64,000 nucleotides of DNA from Veillonella atypica KON (GTDB lineage: Bacteria > Bacillota > Negativicutes > Veillonellales > Veillonellaceae): assembly GCF_002959915.1 (NCBI RefSeq), contig NZ_PPDE01000009.1, positions 1 to 64,000 on the forward strand, given 5' to 3'. Under the pieces are notes generated by a model. The model was not told the DNA's origin. It was given only the letters and a program-made list of their open reading frames with translations, and ran no database searches. The translations under genes were made by a program, and so were the position numbers. Of the stretch, positions 54,693 to 63,294 are shown one piece after another. Numbering within the stretch: position 1 is the stretch's first letter; every line of letters begins with the position of its first letter.

Positions 54693-56003
54693 TTAACCGA
54701 GTAAAGCTAATAATGGTACATAGACGTACTCAAGAAAACTCCATACCACAAGGCCAGCTACGGCACCTACAACGGCACCATTAATACGAATCCAGCTGAG
54801 GTCATCCTCTACCTTAGACTCGATAAAGTAGATAAATTTATCGGTGCTAAGTCCGCCTAATACTTGGCGTATGATGGTTTCGATGAGATCATACCCTTGT
54901 TCTAGCACATACCGTGCAATATCGTGGAGGGTAGTTTCAATGCGATTGCGAAGATCTTCAGATTGACCATATACATTCCAAAGTTCAAGGGCGATATTCA
55001 CAAGAACTTGAGCTGGCGTTTCGCCATTTTCATCGCCTTCAACAAGCAACTCCTCAACGTATGGACATAAATGGTTCTCGATGATAGATTCCCAATCTTG
55101 TTCTCGTATCCAACGTTCCCAAGCCTCATCGAGAGCATCGCAGACCACATGATTTTCCTCTATGTGGCGAATCGGCTCTACCCACTGACGAAGCCATGCT
55201 GTCCGCTCAGGGCTATTAGGGCGTTTCCAGTTTTCCAACATAGCATACGCCTCTGTTACAATGGCTTCTGCCATCTCACGATAATTAACAACATCAGTGG
55301 CCTCGGACAAGGAAATCAAGAAATCAGAAAGGAAGCCCTTTCGTTTTTTCTTATGTGCTTCCTCTGCAACTACGGCCGTAAGCCAGGTGACCATAGCAGG
55401 ATGGTTAATACGCTCTTGAATCACATTCAAGACCTGTACAACCATGCCTTCATAGCGATTGTGTTCACATAAATCGAGCAAGACATGCTTTAACACAGGT
55501 ACGAGGGAATGTTTTTCTAACAATGCACGAATGCGCTTAGCCCCCCACTGTGCCCATTCCTCAGTTGTTTGAGATTTCCATAACAAATGTAACCCCTGAT
55601 GAATGACAAGGCGTGCGGCCCGCTGTCCCTCCGGAGATAGTAGGAATTTTTCAAATAAAGGTACGAATTGTACCTTGCCTAATAGCACTTGGCAACGATC
55701 TCGCGTTAGCATCTTCGTTTCCACCAGCTTAATTACACCATTGATCAGGCGTTCCTTATTGCGAGGAATCAAAGCCGTATGATACGGAAATCCTAAAGGT
55801 TTACGGAATAATGCAGTCACGGCAAACCAGTCCGCCACACTACCGATAAGAGCAGACTGTACTGCCCAATAGAGCGGCTGGTACCAGCTTTCATCATCAA
55901 AGAAAAACTGGCCTACAAAAACAAAACAGTAGAGCACGACCATTAAGCCAAAGATCCCATTGGCTCGCTGTTTCAAGGTAAGCGATTTAATATATCGTAT
56001 CAT
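54693..56003 (-). CDS. DUF445-family membrane protein (second of a tandem pair)
   Basis: The 436-residue protein has a DUF445 layout: two N-terminal membrane helices and the conserved GSVADWFAVTALFRKPLGFPYHTALIPRNKERL region near residues 54-87. A long helical middle part follows, then a C-terminal INGAVVGAVAGLVVW helix. The family is uncharacterised and is related to B. subtilis YheB. Its start overlaps the end of the upstream DUF445 gene by four bases, so the two are translationally coupled and may form a heteromeric membrane complex. Confidence 0.9.
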   Translation of the reverse strand: MIRYIKSLTLKQRANGIFGLMVVLYCFVFVGQFFFDDESWYQPLYWAVQSALIGSVADWFAVTALFRKPLGFPYHTALIPRNKERLINGVIKLVETKMLTRDRCQVLLGKVQFVPLFEKFLLSPEGQRAARLVIHQGLHLLWKSQTTEEWAQWGAKRIRALLEKHSLVPVLKHVLLDLCEHNRYEGMVVQVLNVIQERINHPAMVTWLTAVVAEEAHKKKRKGFLSDFLISLSEATDVVNYREMAEAIVTEAYAMLENWKRPNSPERTAWLRQWVEPIRHIEENHVVCDALDEAWERWIREQDWESIIENHLCPYVEELLVEGDENGETPAQVLVNIALELWNVYGQSEDLRNRIETTLHDIARYVLEQGYDLIETIIRQVLGGLSTDKFIYFIESKVEDDLSWIRINGAVVGAVAGLVVWSFLEYVYVPLLALLG

Positions 56004-57235
56004 CCGATCACCCCCTTAATGAGGAGGGTAACGCCGTAGAACAGCCCGCCGAGGACGGCCCCCACAAGTGAGCCATTGATACGAACCATTTGTAAATCAT
56101 AATACATTTTACCGCGTATAATGTGCGTAATCTCGTCCGGTGAATAACGAGATAGTTCTTCGCCCACCACACGATCGATAAGAGGGTTCAATTTTTGTAG
56201 CCATGGAATGCTACGCAACAAGAAGAATCGTTCAAACGGCGCTTGTTTCTCAGGATTTAGAAGTATTTCACTGCCGAGCACGTTAAATCGTTCGAGCACA
56301 ATATCCATGAGGCGCACCCAATCGAGCGTATCCCCATCGATGAGCTTGCCTTCCCATTCTTCGAGGACCATTTTAACCCATTGGTCCTTATGTTCTTCGA
56401 TGAAAGCCTGCCATTCCTCATTAGTTTCCAAATTATTGAAAAATCTGATGGCCTGCCCCCATATATAGCGTCCCAATGGCGAATCGATATCTTCGTTGTC
56501 TTGTAAAAACTGAACTGCTTTTTTCTGTACCGTATCAACTAATCGTTCAGGTGAAAGCCCATCACCACCAAAGGCAATGGCTAGTTCACGCATGAATGAA
56601 TCCTTAGTATAGGTTTTCATAATGTCTAGCATGACGCGATACAAATATGGATACACCTGATTTGACGCGATAACACGCTGACAAGTTCGATTAAAATAAA
56701 GCCAAAACACGCTAGCCGTATGGCGTTCCAGCATGCAACGACCGAATAGAATAACGAGAGGTGTGGCCTTCCAATTGGATACCCCTTTATAAACAGCCTT
56801 ATTAATCTCCTTACGCATCGGCTCAATATCCATATGGGATAATACCTGATTGCCAACGCCGTATAAGAGTTCTCTCATCTGTTTTTGCCCTACATCACTC
56901 ATACCATATTCGATGATACGCACCATAACGCGTTCTCGTTTGATGGCATAGTACATTTGTGGCACCCGAAGTAATTCTTCGCTGAGCATGGTCCGGCCAA
57001 TCTGTATTAACCGTTCTTTACTACGCGGCAAGATAGCCGTTTTGAAAGGAATACCTAAAGGCTTTGTAAAGAGCGCTGTCACTGCATACCAATCCGCCAA
57101 ACCGCCAATCATCGCGGCCCCCGAAACATGCATGATAAACGCCCACAGTGCATCGTGCCTATGAGGGTATGAAATTAAAAATATGATAGCCATGACAACC
57201 AACAGGGTGGTTGCCACTGGTTTAGTTTTCATCAT
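56000..57235 (-). CDS. DUF445-family membrane protein (first of a tandem pair)
   Basis: The 411-residue protein shares the DUF445 pattern with the next gene: GGLADWYAVTALFTKPLGIPFKTAILPRSKERL near residues 41-73 and a C-terminal INGSLVGAVLGGLFYG. Sequence similarity at both ends shows the pair arose by duplication. The ATG at 57235 is chosen because AGGA lies seven bases before it, although adjacent GTG and ATG codons are possible. The function is unknown. Confidence 0.9.
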   Translation of the reverse strand: MMKTKPVATTLLVVMAIIFLISYPHRHDALWAFIMHVSGAAMIGGLADWYAVTALFTKPLGIPFKTAILPRSKERLIQIGRTMLSEELLRVPQMYYAIKRERVMVRIIEYGMSDVGQKQMRELLYGVGNQVLSHMDIEPMRKEINKAVYKGVSNWKATPLVILFGRCMLERHTASVFWLYFNRTCQRVIASNQVYPYLYRVMLDIMKTYTKDSFMRELAIAFGGDGLSPERLVDTVQKKAVQFLQDNEDIDSPLGRYIWGQAIRFFNNLETNEEWQAFIEEHKDQWVKMVLEEWEGKLIDGDTLDWVRLMDIVLERFNVLGSEILLNPEKQAPFERFFLLRSIPWLQKLNPLIDRVVGEELSRYSPDEITHIIRGKMYYDLQMVRINGSLVGAVLGGLFYGVTLLIKGVIG

Positions 57236-57308
57236 CACTTGATCCTAACTTACTCAATTACGTATATAGACTCTCCCCATACAACGTAGTGACCACATAG
57301 GTCACGAA

Positions 57309-57334
57309 CTTTCACGAACTACAAACTGTGAAAG
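57309..57334. repeat. Inverted pair of CTTTCAC/GTGAAAG
   Basis: CTTTCAC (57309-57315) and GTGAAAG (57328-57334) form a hairpin with a 12-base loop directly after the stop codon of the metallo-hydrolase gene. It is a second facing pair of the over-represented motif described in the findings. Confidence 0.5.
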
Positions 57335-57339
57335 TATAT

Positions 57340-58041
57340 TTAGAATGTGCATTCATCGCCATCTTTTTGAGGCTCCCATACAGGAACATCGCCAAAGAGA
57401 GCTTTAAAATACACGGATGGCGTCCATAGTGGACCATTTAGATGCATAGGAATAAACGCCTTTTTCACCTGCACGCGGCGTAAGAATTCAATAGCACCCC
57501 ATTCCATGGCATCTTCTAAACGATTATCTACAGGGAACATCGCCACATCTACGGATAGACCGTCTAGTTCCTTAAATTCACGCCAAGCCATGCGTTTTGC
57601 ATCCGCATTATTCTCCGGCGTATCGCCAAGCCAATGCCACCAGTTAAGGTCACCCGCATGGAATATGGAGTCAGAGTCGATATTTGCAGTATCCGTTTTT
57701 ACATAGAAAGAACCACCTTCGTCGGTGCTACCGTACATATGAATCCCTACATCATCGAGATTTGCATCTTGGCCAGGTCGCATGGTAATACATTTTCTTA
57801 CCTTACCTTCTAATGGCACATCTTGATGGCAAATATAACGCGTTTGAGGACCATCAAACTCCGTAATAGACGGATTAAAATGATCTGCATGGCTGTGACT
57901 AATAAAAAACCACAATTCACGGCCACGCTTTGCCAATTGCCAAACAATATTGTTTGGATCCTTATAATAATCAAACACATAGCAGCGCTTGCCATCATCT
58001 ACGAGGAAGCCGCTGTGTGCGAGAAATGTTACATCTAACAT
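57340..58041 (-). CDS. Metallo-beta-lactamase-fold hydrolase (UlaG-like)
   Basis: The 233-residue enzyme starts MLDVTFLAHSGF and has the metal-binding SHSHADHFNP (about 49-58), GDLNWWHW and a late PMHLNGP. These fit the small UlaG/beta-lactamase-like hydrolases that act on cyclic or phosphorylated substrates. The ATG at 58041 is preferred over a TTG at 58050 on spacing from AGAGG. It sits downstream of an HxlR regulator and a repeat cluster. The substrate is unknown. Confidence 0.85.
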   Translation of the reverse strand: MLDVTFLAHSGFLVDDGKRCYVFDYYKDPNNIVWQLAKRGRELWFFISHSHADHFNPSITEFDGPQTRYICHQDVPLEGKVRKCITMRPGQDANLDDVGIHMYGSTDEGGSFYVKTDTANIDSDSIFHAGDLNWWHWLGDTPENNADAKRMAWREFKELDGLSVDVAMFPVDNRLEDAMEWGAIEFLRRVQVKKAFIPMHLNGPLWTPSVYFKALFGDVPVWEPQKDGDECTF

Positions 58042-58082
58042 CGTTATCAATACCTCTACACTACTGAGAATTTATATCATTC

Positions 58083-58257
58083 GTATTCTTTATTATACCA
58101 TATTTTTCTATATACGTTTGTGTAGAGGAAGGCCCTATTTCCAAAAAGCCTCCACCGGCCGGGTCTGTCCCTACGGGACAGGGCCAAAGTCGTTTTTTGA
58201 AAACAGGGCCTTCCTCCTCTCAGTATATTAAAGACATTTAGGTATAATAAAGAATAC
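58083..58257. repeat. Large imperfect inverted repeat with an internal hairpin
   Basis: GTATTCTTTATTATACC (58083-58099) is exactly inverted at 58241-58257. Inside, GAGGAAGGCCCT (58125-58136) is inverted at 58205-58216. The centre contains the hairpin CTGTCCC-TAC-GGGACAG (58165-58181). The layout resembles a small non-coding mobile element or a folded RNA unit and contains no open frame. Confidence 0.65.
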
Positions 58258-58360
58258 AAACTAATTTTAAGGGGAAAAGTCGTTTTGGCAGGGCACTCTT
58301 TACCTCAACTCAGTATATTAGAGACATTTAGGTATAATAAAGAATACAAATTGATTTTAG
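58187..58360. repeat. Two tandem direct repeats of about 90 bases
   Basis: The unit begins AAAGTCGTTTT, holds CAGGGC and ends in a roughly 50-base block (58218-58268 and 58310-58360) starting CTCAGTATATTA and containing GGTATAATAAAGAATAC. The two 50-base blocks differ at only a few positions and start 92 bases apart. The block also contains the right arm of the inverted repeat. Confidence 0.75.
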
Positions 58361-58370
58361 GGAAACAGGG

Positions 58371-58397
58371 ATAAGAAATGCCGCTGGCATTTCTTAT
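58371..58397 (-). other. 12-bp hairpin overlapping the HxlR stop codon
   Basis: ATAAGAAATGCC and GGCATTTCTTAT form a perfect stem with a three-base loop and include the stop codon at 58394-58396. No T-tract follows, so it may stabilise the mRNA end or act in ending transcription weakly. Confidence 0.5.
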
Positions 58398-58750
58398 ATG
58401 CGGTCAGCGGCTTTCATGTAGTCGATATATTGGTTACCCCATTTTTCAAGAGATGTAAGAACGGTTTTAAAGCCTGCACCTACTTCGGTAAGGCTATATT
58501 CTACCTTTGGTGGAATGGTGCCGTATACTTCACGGTGTACAAGGCCATCATCCTCTAATTGGCGTAACGCTCTAGTAAGTGTTGCTTGTGTAATTGGGTA
58601 TAAGCGGCGCTCTAATTCACGGAAACGCACAGGACCTTCAGATAATTCATGCATAATCAATAAAGACCACTTGCCGGCTAATAACTTTTGACTCGTTGCA
58701 AAGGGGCATCTGCCCACTAAATCATGAATATTTACGAGTTGTTCTGCCAT
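58394..58750 (-). CDS. HxlR/MarR-type winged-helix regulator
   Basis: The 118-residue protein has the HxlR-family core: CPFATSQKLLAGKWSLLIMHEL near the N-terminus, RFRELERRLYPITQATLTRALRQLEDDGLVHR as the recognition part, and the wing VEYSLTEVG. The Cys near the start corresponds to the redox-sensitive Cys of some HxlR proteins. The closest target is the downstream metallo-hydrolase gene on the same strand, but the repeats between them suggest more complex control. Confidence 0.92.
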   Translation of the reverse strand: MAEQLVNIHDLVGRCPFATSQKLLAGKWSLLIMHELSEGPVRFRELERRLYPITQATLTRALRQLEDDGLVHREVYGTIPPKVEYSLTEVGAGFKTVLTSLEKWGNQYIDYMKAADRI

Positions 58751-58896
58751 TGTAATCCTCCTGCTCTGTTTATATTACATTATTCAAATCATATCACAAA
58801 TTTATCGTATTGCAATCATTTTATAGTATCATTTTTTAGGGTACAAAGCTTTTTGAAATTTTTTCAATTAGTATTCAACACTGATTCTCTATACAC

Positions 58897-58930
58897 GAAA
58901 GAACCGCTAGTAAAAACTAGCGGTTCTTTC
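58897..58930. terminator. Perfect 15-bp terminator hairpin
   Basis: GAAAGAACCGCTAGT/ACTAGCGGTTCTTTC encloses four bases. It lies about 100 bases after the unknown gene ending at 59027 on the minus strand. The rest of the gap 58751-59026 shows nothing recognisable. Confidence 0.7.
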
Positions 58931-59026
58931 GGTATCTTATTTCATATTTACTATATTAGTAATACAGTCTTTTACGCTACATAGTTCCTGAACAAAAGTT
59001 TCTATGTTAGCGGATTTTATCAGATG

Positions 59027-59821
59027 TTATCCCAATAATATTTTCACATCATAGTTAAATTTAGCGGTTGTTTCAGCAGCTGTTTTCTGCCATTCTGTAG
59101 GTGCTGTACCGTCTTTTTCAAGGAAGAACCCAGAGTCAAGGTAGCGAATGATGATATAGTTAGAATCCTTTTGATCAAACCAGTTACCACGACTGAAGTC
59201 GATACCATGACCTGTGTTACGTGTTACGATAGCTTCTAATAATGGCAACGTAATGGCATTCAAGGTGATTTTCATATCACATTTGTCGAAAATCTTTTTG
59301 AAGAAGGAACTAGGTTTTTCTTCTTTATAGACTAACAATTTACTAATTGTACCATTAGATGCACATATTACGCGGCGAATTTCATTAATAGGGATATCAA
59401 TCTTACCATTTGAGATAACACCATTTTTAATGGTGATTTCTCGTTTCCCCATGTAGGAGTAATCAAGTGGCAATTGAAGGGTATCTAAATTTGCAGGGAA
59501 TTCCGCTGTCAATTTATTTCGAGCAAAAGCGGCAATGATTGCTTTTGTTTCGCGGATATTGTGACCAGCATTAGATTCTGTACGGTCAGTATCTAAATCT
59601 TGACCTTCTATGCTTTTCCAATTATGGTCTCTGAACCTAATCGTATAGTTACTATTTGAATTTAAATATCTTGTAAGAAATAGCTCATTTACGTCCTCAA
59701 AATCAATGTCAGTTATAATCTGTCCATTTGCATTTTTGCAAAGTACACCATTGTAACTAATTGTTAAAGTACGACCTTTATCTTCAAATGTAACAGGATT
59801 TGTGTCGAATACAGAAATCAT
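59027..59821 (-). CDS. Protein of unknown function
   Basis: The 264-residue product follows a good RBS (GAAGGAGAG) and has no signal peptide or membrane segment. It looks like two alternating beta-rich domains. Short repeats of the theme GRTLTISYNGVL near the start and KREITIKNGVISNGKIDIP near residue 127 suggest pleckstrin-homology-like or similar small beta folds. I recognise no family. It is a single gene between terminators, next to pta. Confidence 0.65.
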   Translation of the reverse strand: MISVFDTNPVTFEDKGRTLTISYNGVLCKNANGQIITDIDFEDVNELFLTRYLNSNSNYTIRFRDHNWKSIEGQDLDTDRTESNAGHNIRETKAIIAAFARNKLTAEFPANLDTLQLPLDYSYMGKREITIKNGVISNGKIDIPINEIRRVICASNGTISKLLVYKEEKPSSFFKKIFDKCDMKITLNAITLPLLEAIVTRNTGHGIDFSRGNWFDQKDSNYIIIRYLDSGFFLEKDGTAPTEWQKTAAETTAKFNYDVKILLG

Positions 59822-59917
59822 AATTCTCTCCTTCTATACTTCCACTAGTATGATGATGAATATACGCAAAATATATTGTTAATTTCATTATATACTAACC
59901 ATAATTGAAACACAAAA

Positions 59918-59941
59918 AAGCTGGCTCATAGAGCCAGCTTT
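59918..59941 (-). terminator. Terminator after pta
   Basis: AAAGCTGGCT/AGCCAGCTTT with a four-base loop is followed by TTTTTTGTG on the minus strand. It closely resembles the corA terminator at 26743. Confidence 0.85.
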
Positions 59942-59993
59942 CAGCATATCAAAACATATACAACATATGTTTATATATGAAGTTATGCAGCTA

Positions 59994-60992
59994 TTAGATG
60001 CTTTCAACAGCAGCGATAGCAGCAACGTCTACAACGTCTTGAGCGGAGCAACCACGGGAAAGGTCATGAACTGGTTTAGCCAAACCTTGAATCAATGGGC
60101 CAAGAGCGTCAGCGCCGGAGAAGCGTTGTACCAATTTGTAACCAATGTTAGCAGCTTGAAGATCAGGGAAAATCAAGATGTTAGCTTTACCAGCTACGTT
60201 GGAACCAGGAGCTTTCTTTTCTGCTACGGAAGGAACGATGGAAGCGTCCAATTGTAATTCGCCATCGAATTTGAAGTCAACGTTGCGTTCTTTCAAGATG
60301 TTAACAGCTTCAACCACTTTGTCTACTTCTGGAGTGGAAGCGGAACCTTTTGTGGAGAAGGATAACATGGATACGCGAGGGTCAGCCATGCCAACAACTT
60401 TGCGAGCTTTTTCTACAGTGGATTCTGCGATATCAGCCAATTGTTCGCTAGTTGGGTTAGGCAATACGCCGCAGTCGGAGAATACGAGCATACCGTCGTC
60501 GCCATATTCTTTTTTGCTTGTGAACATGAACATGGAAGAAGATACAGTTTTAAGACCTGGTTTAGTACCTACAACTTGTAATGCAGCACGCAATACGTTT
60601 GCAGTTGGGCAACCGGAACCAGCAACCATGCCATCTACTGCGCCAAGACGAACAAGCATAGCACCGAAGAATAAGCAGTCACCTTTCATAGTTGCGTCAG
60701 CTTTTTCAGGAGTCATACCTTTTTTAGCGCGCAATTCTACGAATGTATCAACCATTTCTTGGTAACGATCGTAGTTAGCTGGATCGATGATTTCAGCACC
60801 TTCTACGGATACGCCAACAGCTTTAGCAGCTTCTGCGATTTCAGCTGGGTTACCTACTAATACAGGTGTTACGAAACCTTCTTTCAAAATGATTTCAGTT
60901 GCTTTCAATACGCGTTCATCTTTGTATTCTGGCAACACGATTTTTTTACCTAATGGTTTTACTTGGTCTTTTAATTTTTGAATTAAATCCAC
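59994..60992 (-). CDS. pta: Phosphate acetyltransferase
   Basis: The 332-residue enzyme interconverts acetyl-CoA and acetyl phosphate, the entry to ATP formation through acetate kinase. Diagnostic stretches are KIVLPEYKDERVLKA at the N-terminus, MVAGSGCPTANVLRAALQVVG (about 140-160), FSDCGVLPNPTSEQLA and the late NILIFPDLQAANIGYKLVQR. The length fits the short class I Pta. The start codon is GTG, set by AAGGAGG eight bases before it. Confidence 0.97.
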   Translation of the reverse strand: MDLIQKLKDQVKPLGKKIVLPEYKDERVLKATEIILKEGFVTPVLVGNPAEIAEAAKAVGVSVEGAEIIDPANYDRYQEMVDTFVELRAKKGMTPEKADATMKGDCLFFGAMLVRLGAVDGMVAGSGCPTANVLRAALQVVGTKPGLKTVSSSMFMFTSKKEYGDDGMLVFSDCGVLPNPTSEQLADIAESTVEKARKVVGMADPRVSMLSFSTKGSASTPEVDKVVEAVNILKERNVDFKFDGELQLDASIVPSVAEKKAPGSNVAGKANILIFPDLQAANIGYKLVQRFSGADALGPLIQGLAKPVHDLSRGCSAQDVVDVAAIAAVESI

Positions 60993-61048
60993 GATTTTTG
61001 CCTCCTTAACATTGGCTTATGCCATATCAATACTATTATTATAGCAAT

Positions 61049-62263
61049 TTAATAGCTCTCTAACAACCATTCTAAAACATTTCGTTGTTGAATTCCGTCA
61101 TAATTTGCATTTTTATTTAATTCATCCAATGTAAGTAAAAACTTTGGATATTGGTCTTGTACAGCCTTAAGAGGTGCGAGCTCACGATTTAACGTATTAG
61201 GATCTAACACAGTTTCGCTTACCTGATAGTATTCTGTAACACCCGCTTTTTGTGCAACAAAGTCAATTTCACCCTTAGCTAATTGGCCTATATATACAGT
61301 ATATCCACGACGAATGAGTTCAAGAAAAACGATATTCTCTAAAATATGTCCTGTATCACAACTCGCGTTGCCAACTAATAGATTACGTAATGTTGCATCC
61401 ACACAGTAGTACTTTGCATTTATACGCAATAATTCTTTACCGCGCACATCATAACGATTGACCTTATATAGCAACAAGCTATCTTGCAAGCCTTGTAAAT
61501 ATCGTTCTACCGTTTTATTATCTATTTTTCTACCGGCGCTAACGAGCGAATTTGCAATCTTATTGGGTGAAAGCAAGCTACCTATGTTAGACATAATATA
61601 TCTCACAATATCTTGTAAGATTGTAACATCACTAATCTTCAATCGAGCCACAACATCATGTAATAATAAGGTATTGTATAGGCCTCGTAGATATTCTTGT
61701 ATATCAAAATCTTCGCCCCCTAATTGTTGCGTATAAGGGAATGAGCTTTCACGAAGATAGGACTCATAGGCAGGAATTAAAGAGTACTGATTACCATCGT
61801 ATTTGCTATGGTAAAACTCACTAAAGGACAGTGGTAACATCTGAATTTCCACATACCGCCCAGTCAGTAATGTAGCAATATCGGATGACATAAAGTATGC
61901 ATTGGAGCCTGTAATATATAAATCTGTATTCTCTTTTACAAACAAGCTATCTACGACGCGATGAAACTGATCAACGTGCTGAATTTCATCAAGGAAAATA
62001 TAATTCATTTCATCAGGCTGCATACGCTCTAAAATATATTGATACAGCGCATGATACTCTCGTAAATGCTCATATTCTAGTTCTTCAAAATTAATGGATA
62101 TTATCTGTTCAGGTTTAACGCCTTCTGATAACAGCTCATCCTTAAATAGCCTAAATAACGTAGATTTCCCACAACGACGTATACCAGAGACAACCTTAAC
62201 AATAGGCCGATTCCGATTACGTCGTAAAAAATCTAGATATCCTTGGCGCTGAATTAATTTCAT
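61049..62263 (-). CDS. AAA-type ATPase with DUF4143 domain
   Basis: The roughly 404-residue protein belongs to the archaeal/bacterial AAA_14-DUF4143 group. Walker A is GIRRCGKSTLF (about 27-37) and Walker B YIFLDEIQHVD. The DUF4143 domain includes ALLTGRYVEIQMLPLSFSEF, a winged-helix-like PNKIANSLVSAGRKIDNKTVERYLQ, and EIDFVAQKAG, whose E-x-D pattern resembles a PD-(D/E)xK-type nuclease core. The ATG at 62263 is chosen because GAGGAGG precedes it and because family members start at this point. The role is unknown. Three spaced repeats lie in its upstream region. Confidence 0.88.
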   Translation of the reverse strand: MKLIQRQGYLDFLRRNRNRPIVKVVSGIRRCGKSTLFRLFKDELLSEGVKPEQIISINFEELEYEHLREYHALYQYILERMQPDEMNYIFLDEIQHVDQFHRVVDSLFVKENTDLYITGSNAYFMSSDIATLLTGRYVEIQMLPLSFSEFYHSKYDGNQYSLIPAYESYLRESSFPYTQQLGGEDFDIQEYLRGLYNTLLLHDVVARLKISDVTILQDIVRYIMSNIGSLLSPNKIANSLVSAGRKIDNKTVERYLQGLQDSLLLYKVNRYDVRGKELLRINAKYYCVDATLRNLLVGNASCDTGHILENIVFLELIRRGYTVYIGQLAKGEIDFVAQKAGVTEYYQVSETVLDPNTLNRELAPLKAVQDQYPKFLLTLDELNKNANYDGIQQRNVLEWLLESY

Positions 62264-62347
62264 AAGGGCCTCCTCATCTATGTACGTTCTCATAGATGGA
62301 ACCCTCTTATTAGTATTGTCAAATATCATATCGACCACCTAATAACT

Positions 62348-62443
62348 TTGGATTCCATTCCAACTTTATATTAATTTTATCATAAAATTGGATTTCATTC
62401 CAAAGATTTACTATTTAGTGTTCAAATATGGATTCTATTCCAA
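62348..62443. repeat. Three 16-bp repeats at an exact 40-bp period upstream of the AAA ATPase gene
   Basis: TTGGATTCCATTCCAA (62348), TTGGATTTCATTCCAA (62388) and ATGGATTCTATTCCAA (62428) start exactly 40 bases apart. Each has the palindromic ends TTGGA/TCCAA. The 24-base spacers differ from each other. The array lies 85-180 bases before the chosen start codon, which suggests operators or iterons. Four-turn spacing (about 10 bp per turn) would put bound proteins on one face of the DNA. Confidence 0.75.
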
Positions 62444-62616
62444 TGTTTTATACAAAGAATATTCTATACTATCAGTATCATTCTTTTACCTAAAAATAGG
62501 GTCTCCTTATGTTGAATAACCACCACATAAAACAGTACAATACTAGTAATAGAAATACTGTATTACTTCGAAAATACTGTTTACCTCACTAGTTTATATG
62601 TAATATGGGAGGACTC

Positions 62617-63294
62617 ATGGCCAACACAGACACAACAATCAATGCACTTATCAATCCTCAAATCAACGATGCCCCCATTGATATAGAGAAAACCATCAAA
62701 GCCTTAGAACGCAACAACTTCGTGGTCCATTATTTTGAAACAGGCGCTGATGCGGTGGCCTATTTACAGTCTCGCATTCAACATAAACGAGTAGCTATCG
62801 GTGATTCACGCACCTTATTGGAACTCAAGGTTCATGATGCTTTGTCCGAGGTCAACGATGACATAACAGATATTCAGCGACCTCTTCCTGGTGAAAGCTT
62901 TCGCGATACTGCGTTACGCACAATGGGACGCGATGTATTTCTCACCTCGGTAAACGCCCTTTCACAAACAGGAGAGATGGTGAATATCGACGGCACTGGC
63001 AACCGTGTAGCGGCCTCTCTATTCGGATCACAAGAGGTATTCTTTGTGCTAGGTCGCAATAAAATTACACCGGACTTGGCCTCTGCCATCTATCGGGCGC
63101 GCAATGTGGCGGCACCACTGAACAGCAAAAAAAATAAAAAAAGTTCCCTCAATCCTTGTGCCAAGCTAGAAGAAAAATGCTACGACTGTGGATCACCAGA
63201 CAGAATTTGCAATGCCTTAACCATTTACTATAAAAAGATGCGCAACATGCAAACCATGGAGGTTATTATTATCAACGAGGATTTAGGATTTTAA
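62617..63294 (+). CDS. LUD-domain (lactate utilization-type) protein
   Basis: The 225-residue protein has the LUD/DUF162 pattern: FETGADAVAYLQSRI near residue 40, VAIGDSRTLLEL, then FLTSVNALSQTGEMVNIDGTGNRVAASLFG and the C-terminal CAKLEEKCYDCGSPDRICNALTI with four cysteines. This resembles the stand-alone LUD proteins related to LutC and fits redox or lactate metabolism in a lactate-user, but the substrate is unproven. The start ATG follows GGGAGGACTC. Its last four bases overlap the end of the convergent XRE gene. Confidence 0.88.
   Translation: MANTDTTINALINPQINDAPIDIEKTIKALERNNFVVHYFETGADAVAYLQSRIQHKRVAIGDSRTLLELKVHDALSEVNDDITDIQRPLPGESFRDTALRTMGRDVFLTSVNALSQTGEMVNIDGTGNRVAASLFGSQEVFFVLGRNKITPDLASAIYRARNVAAPLNSKKNKKSSLNPCAKLEEKCYDCGSPDRICNALTIYYKKMRNMQTMEVIIINEDLGF

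Noticed and set aside
60178-60765. 195-codon open frame antisense to pta
   Set aside because: It is a codon-bias shadow of pta with Ser/Thr/Asn-rich non-protein-like composition and no RBS.
62348-62443. CRISPR-like spacing of three repeats
   Set aside because: Repeats are only 16 bases, there are three, they are not identical and no cas gene is near. An operator array fits better.
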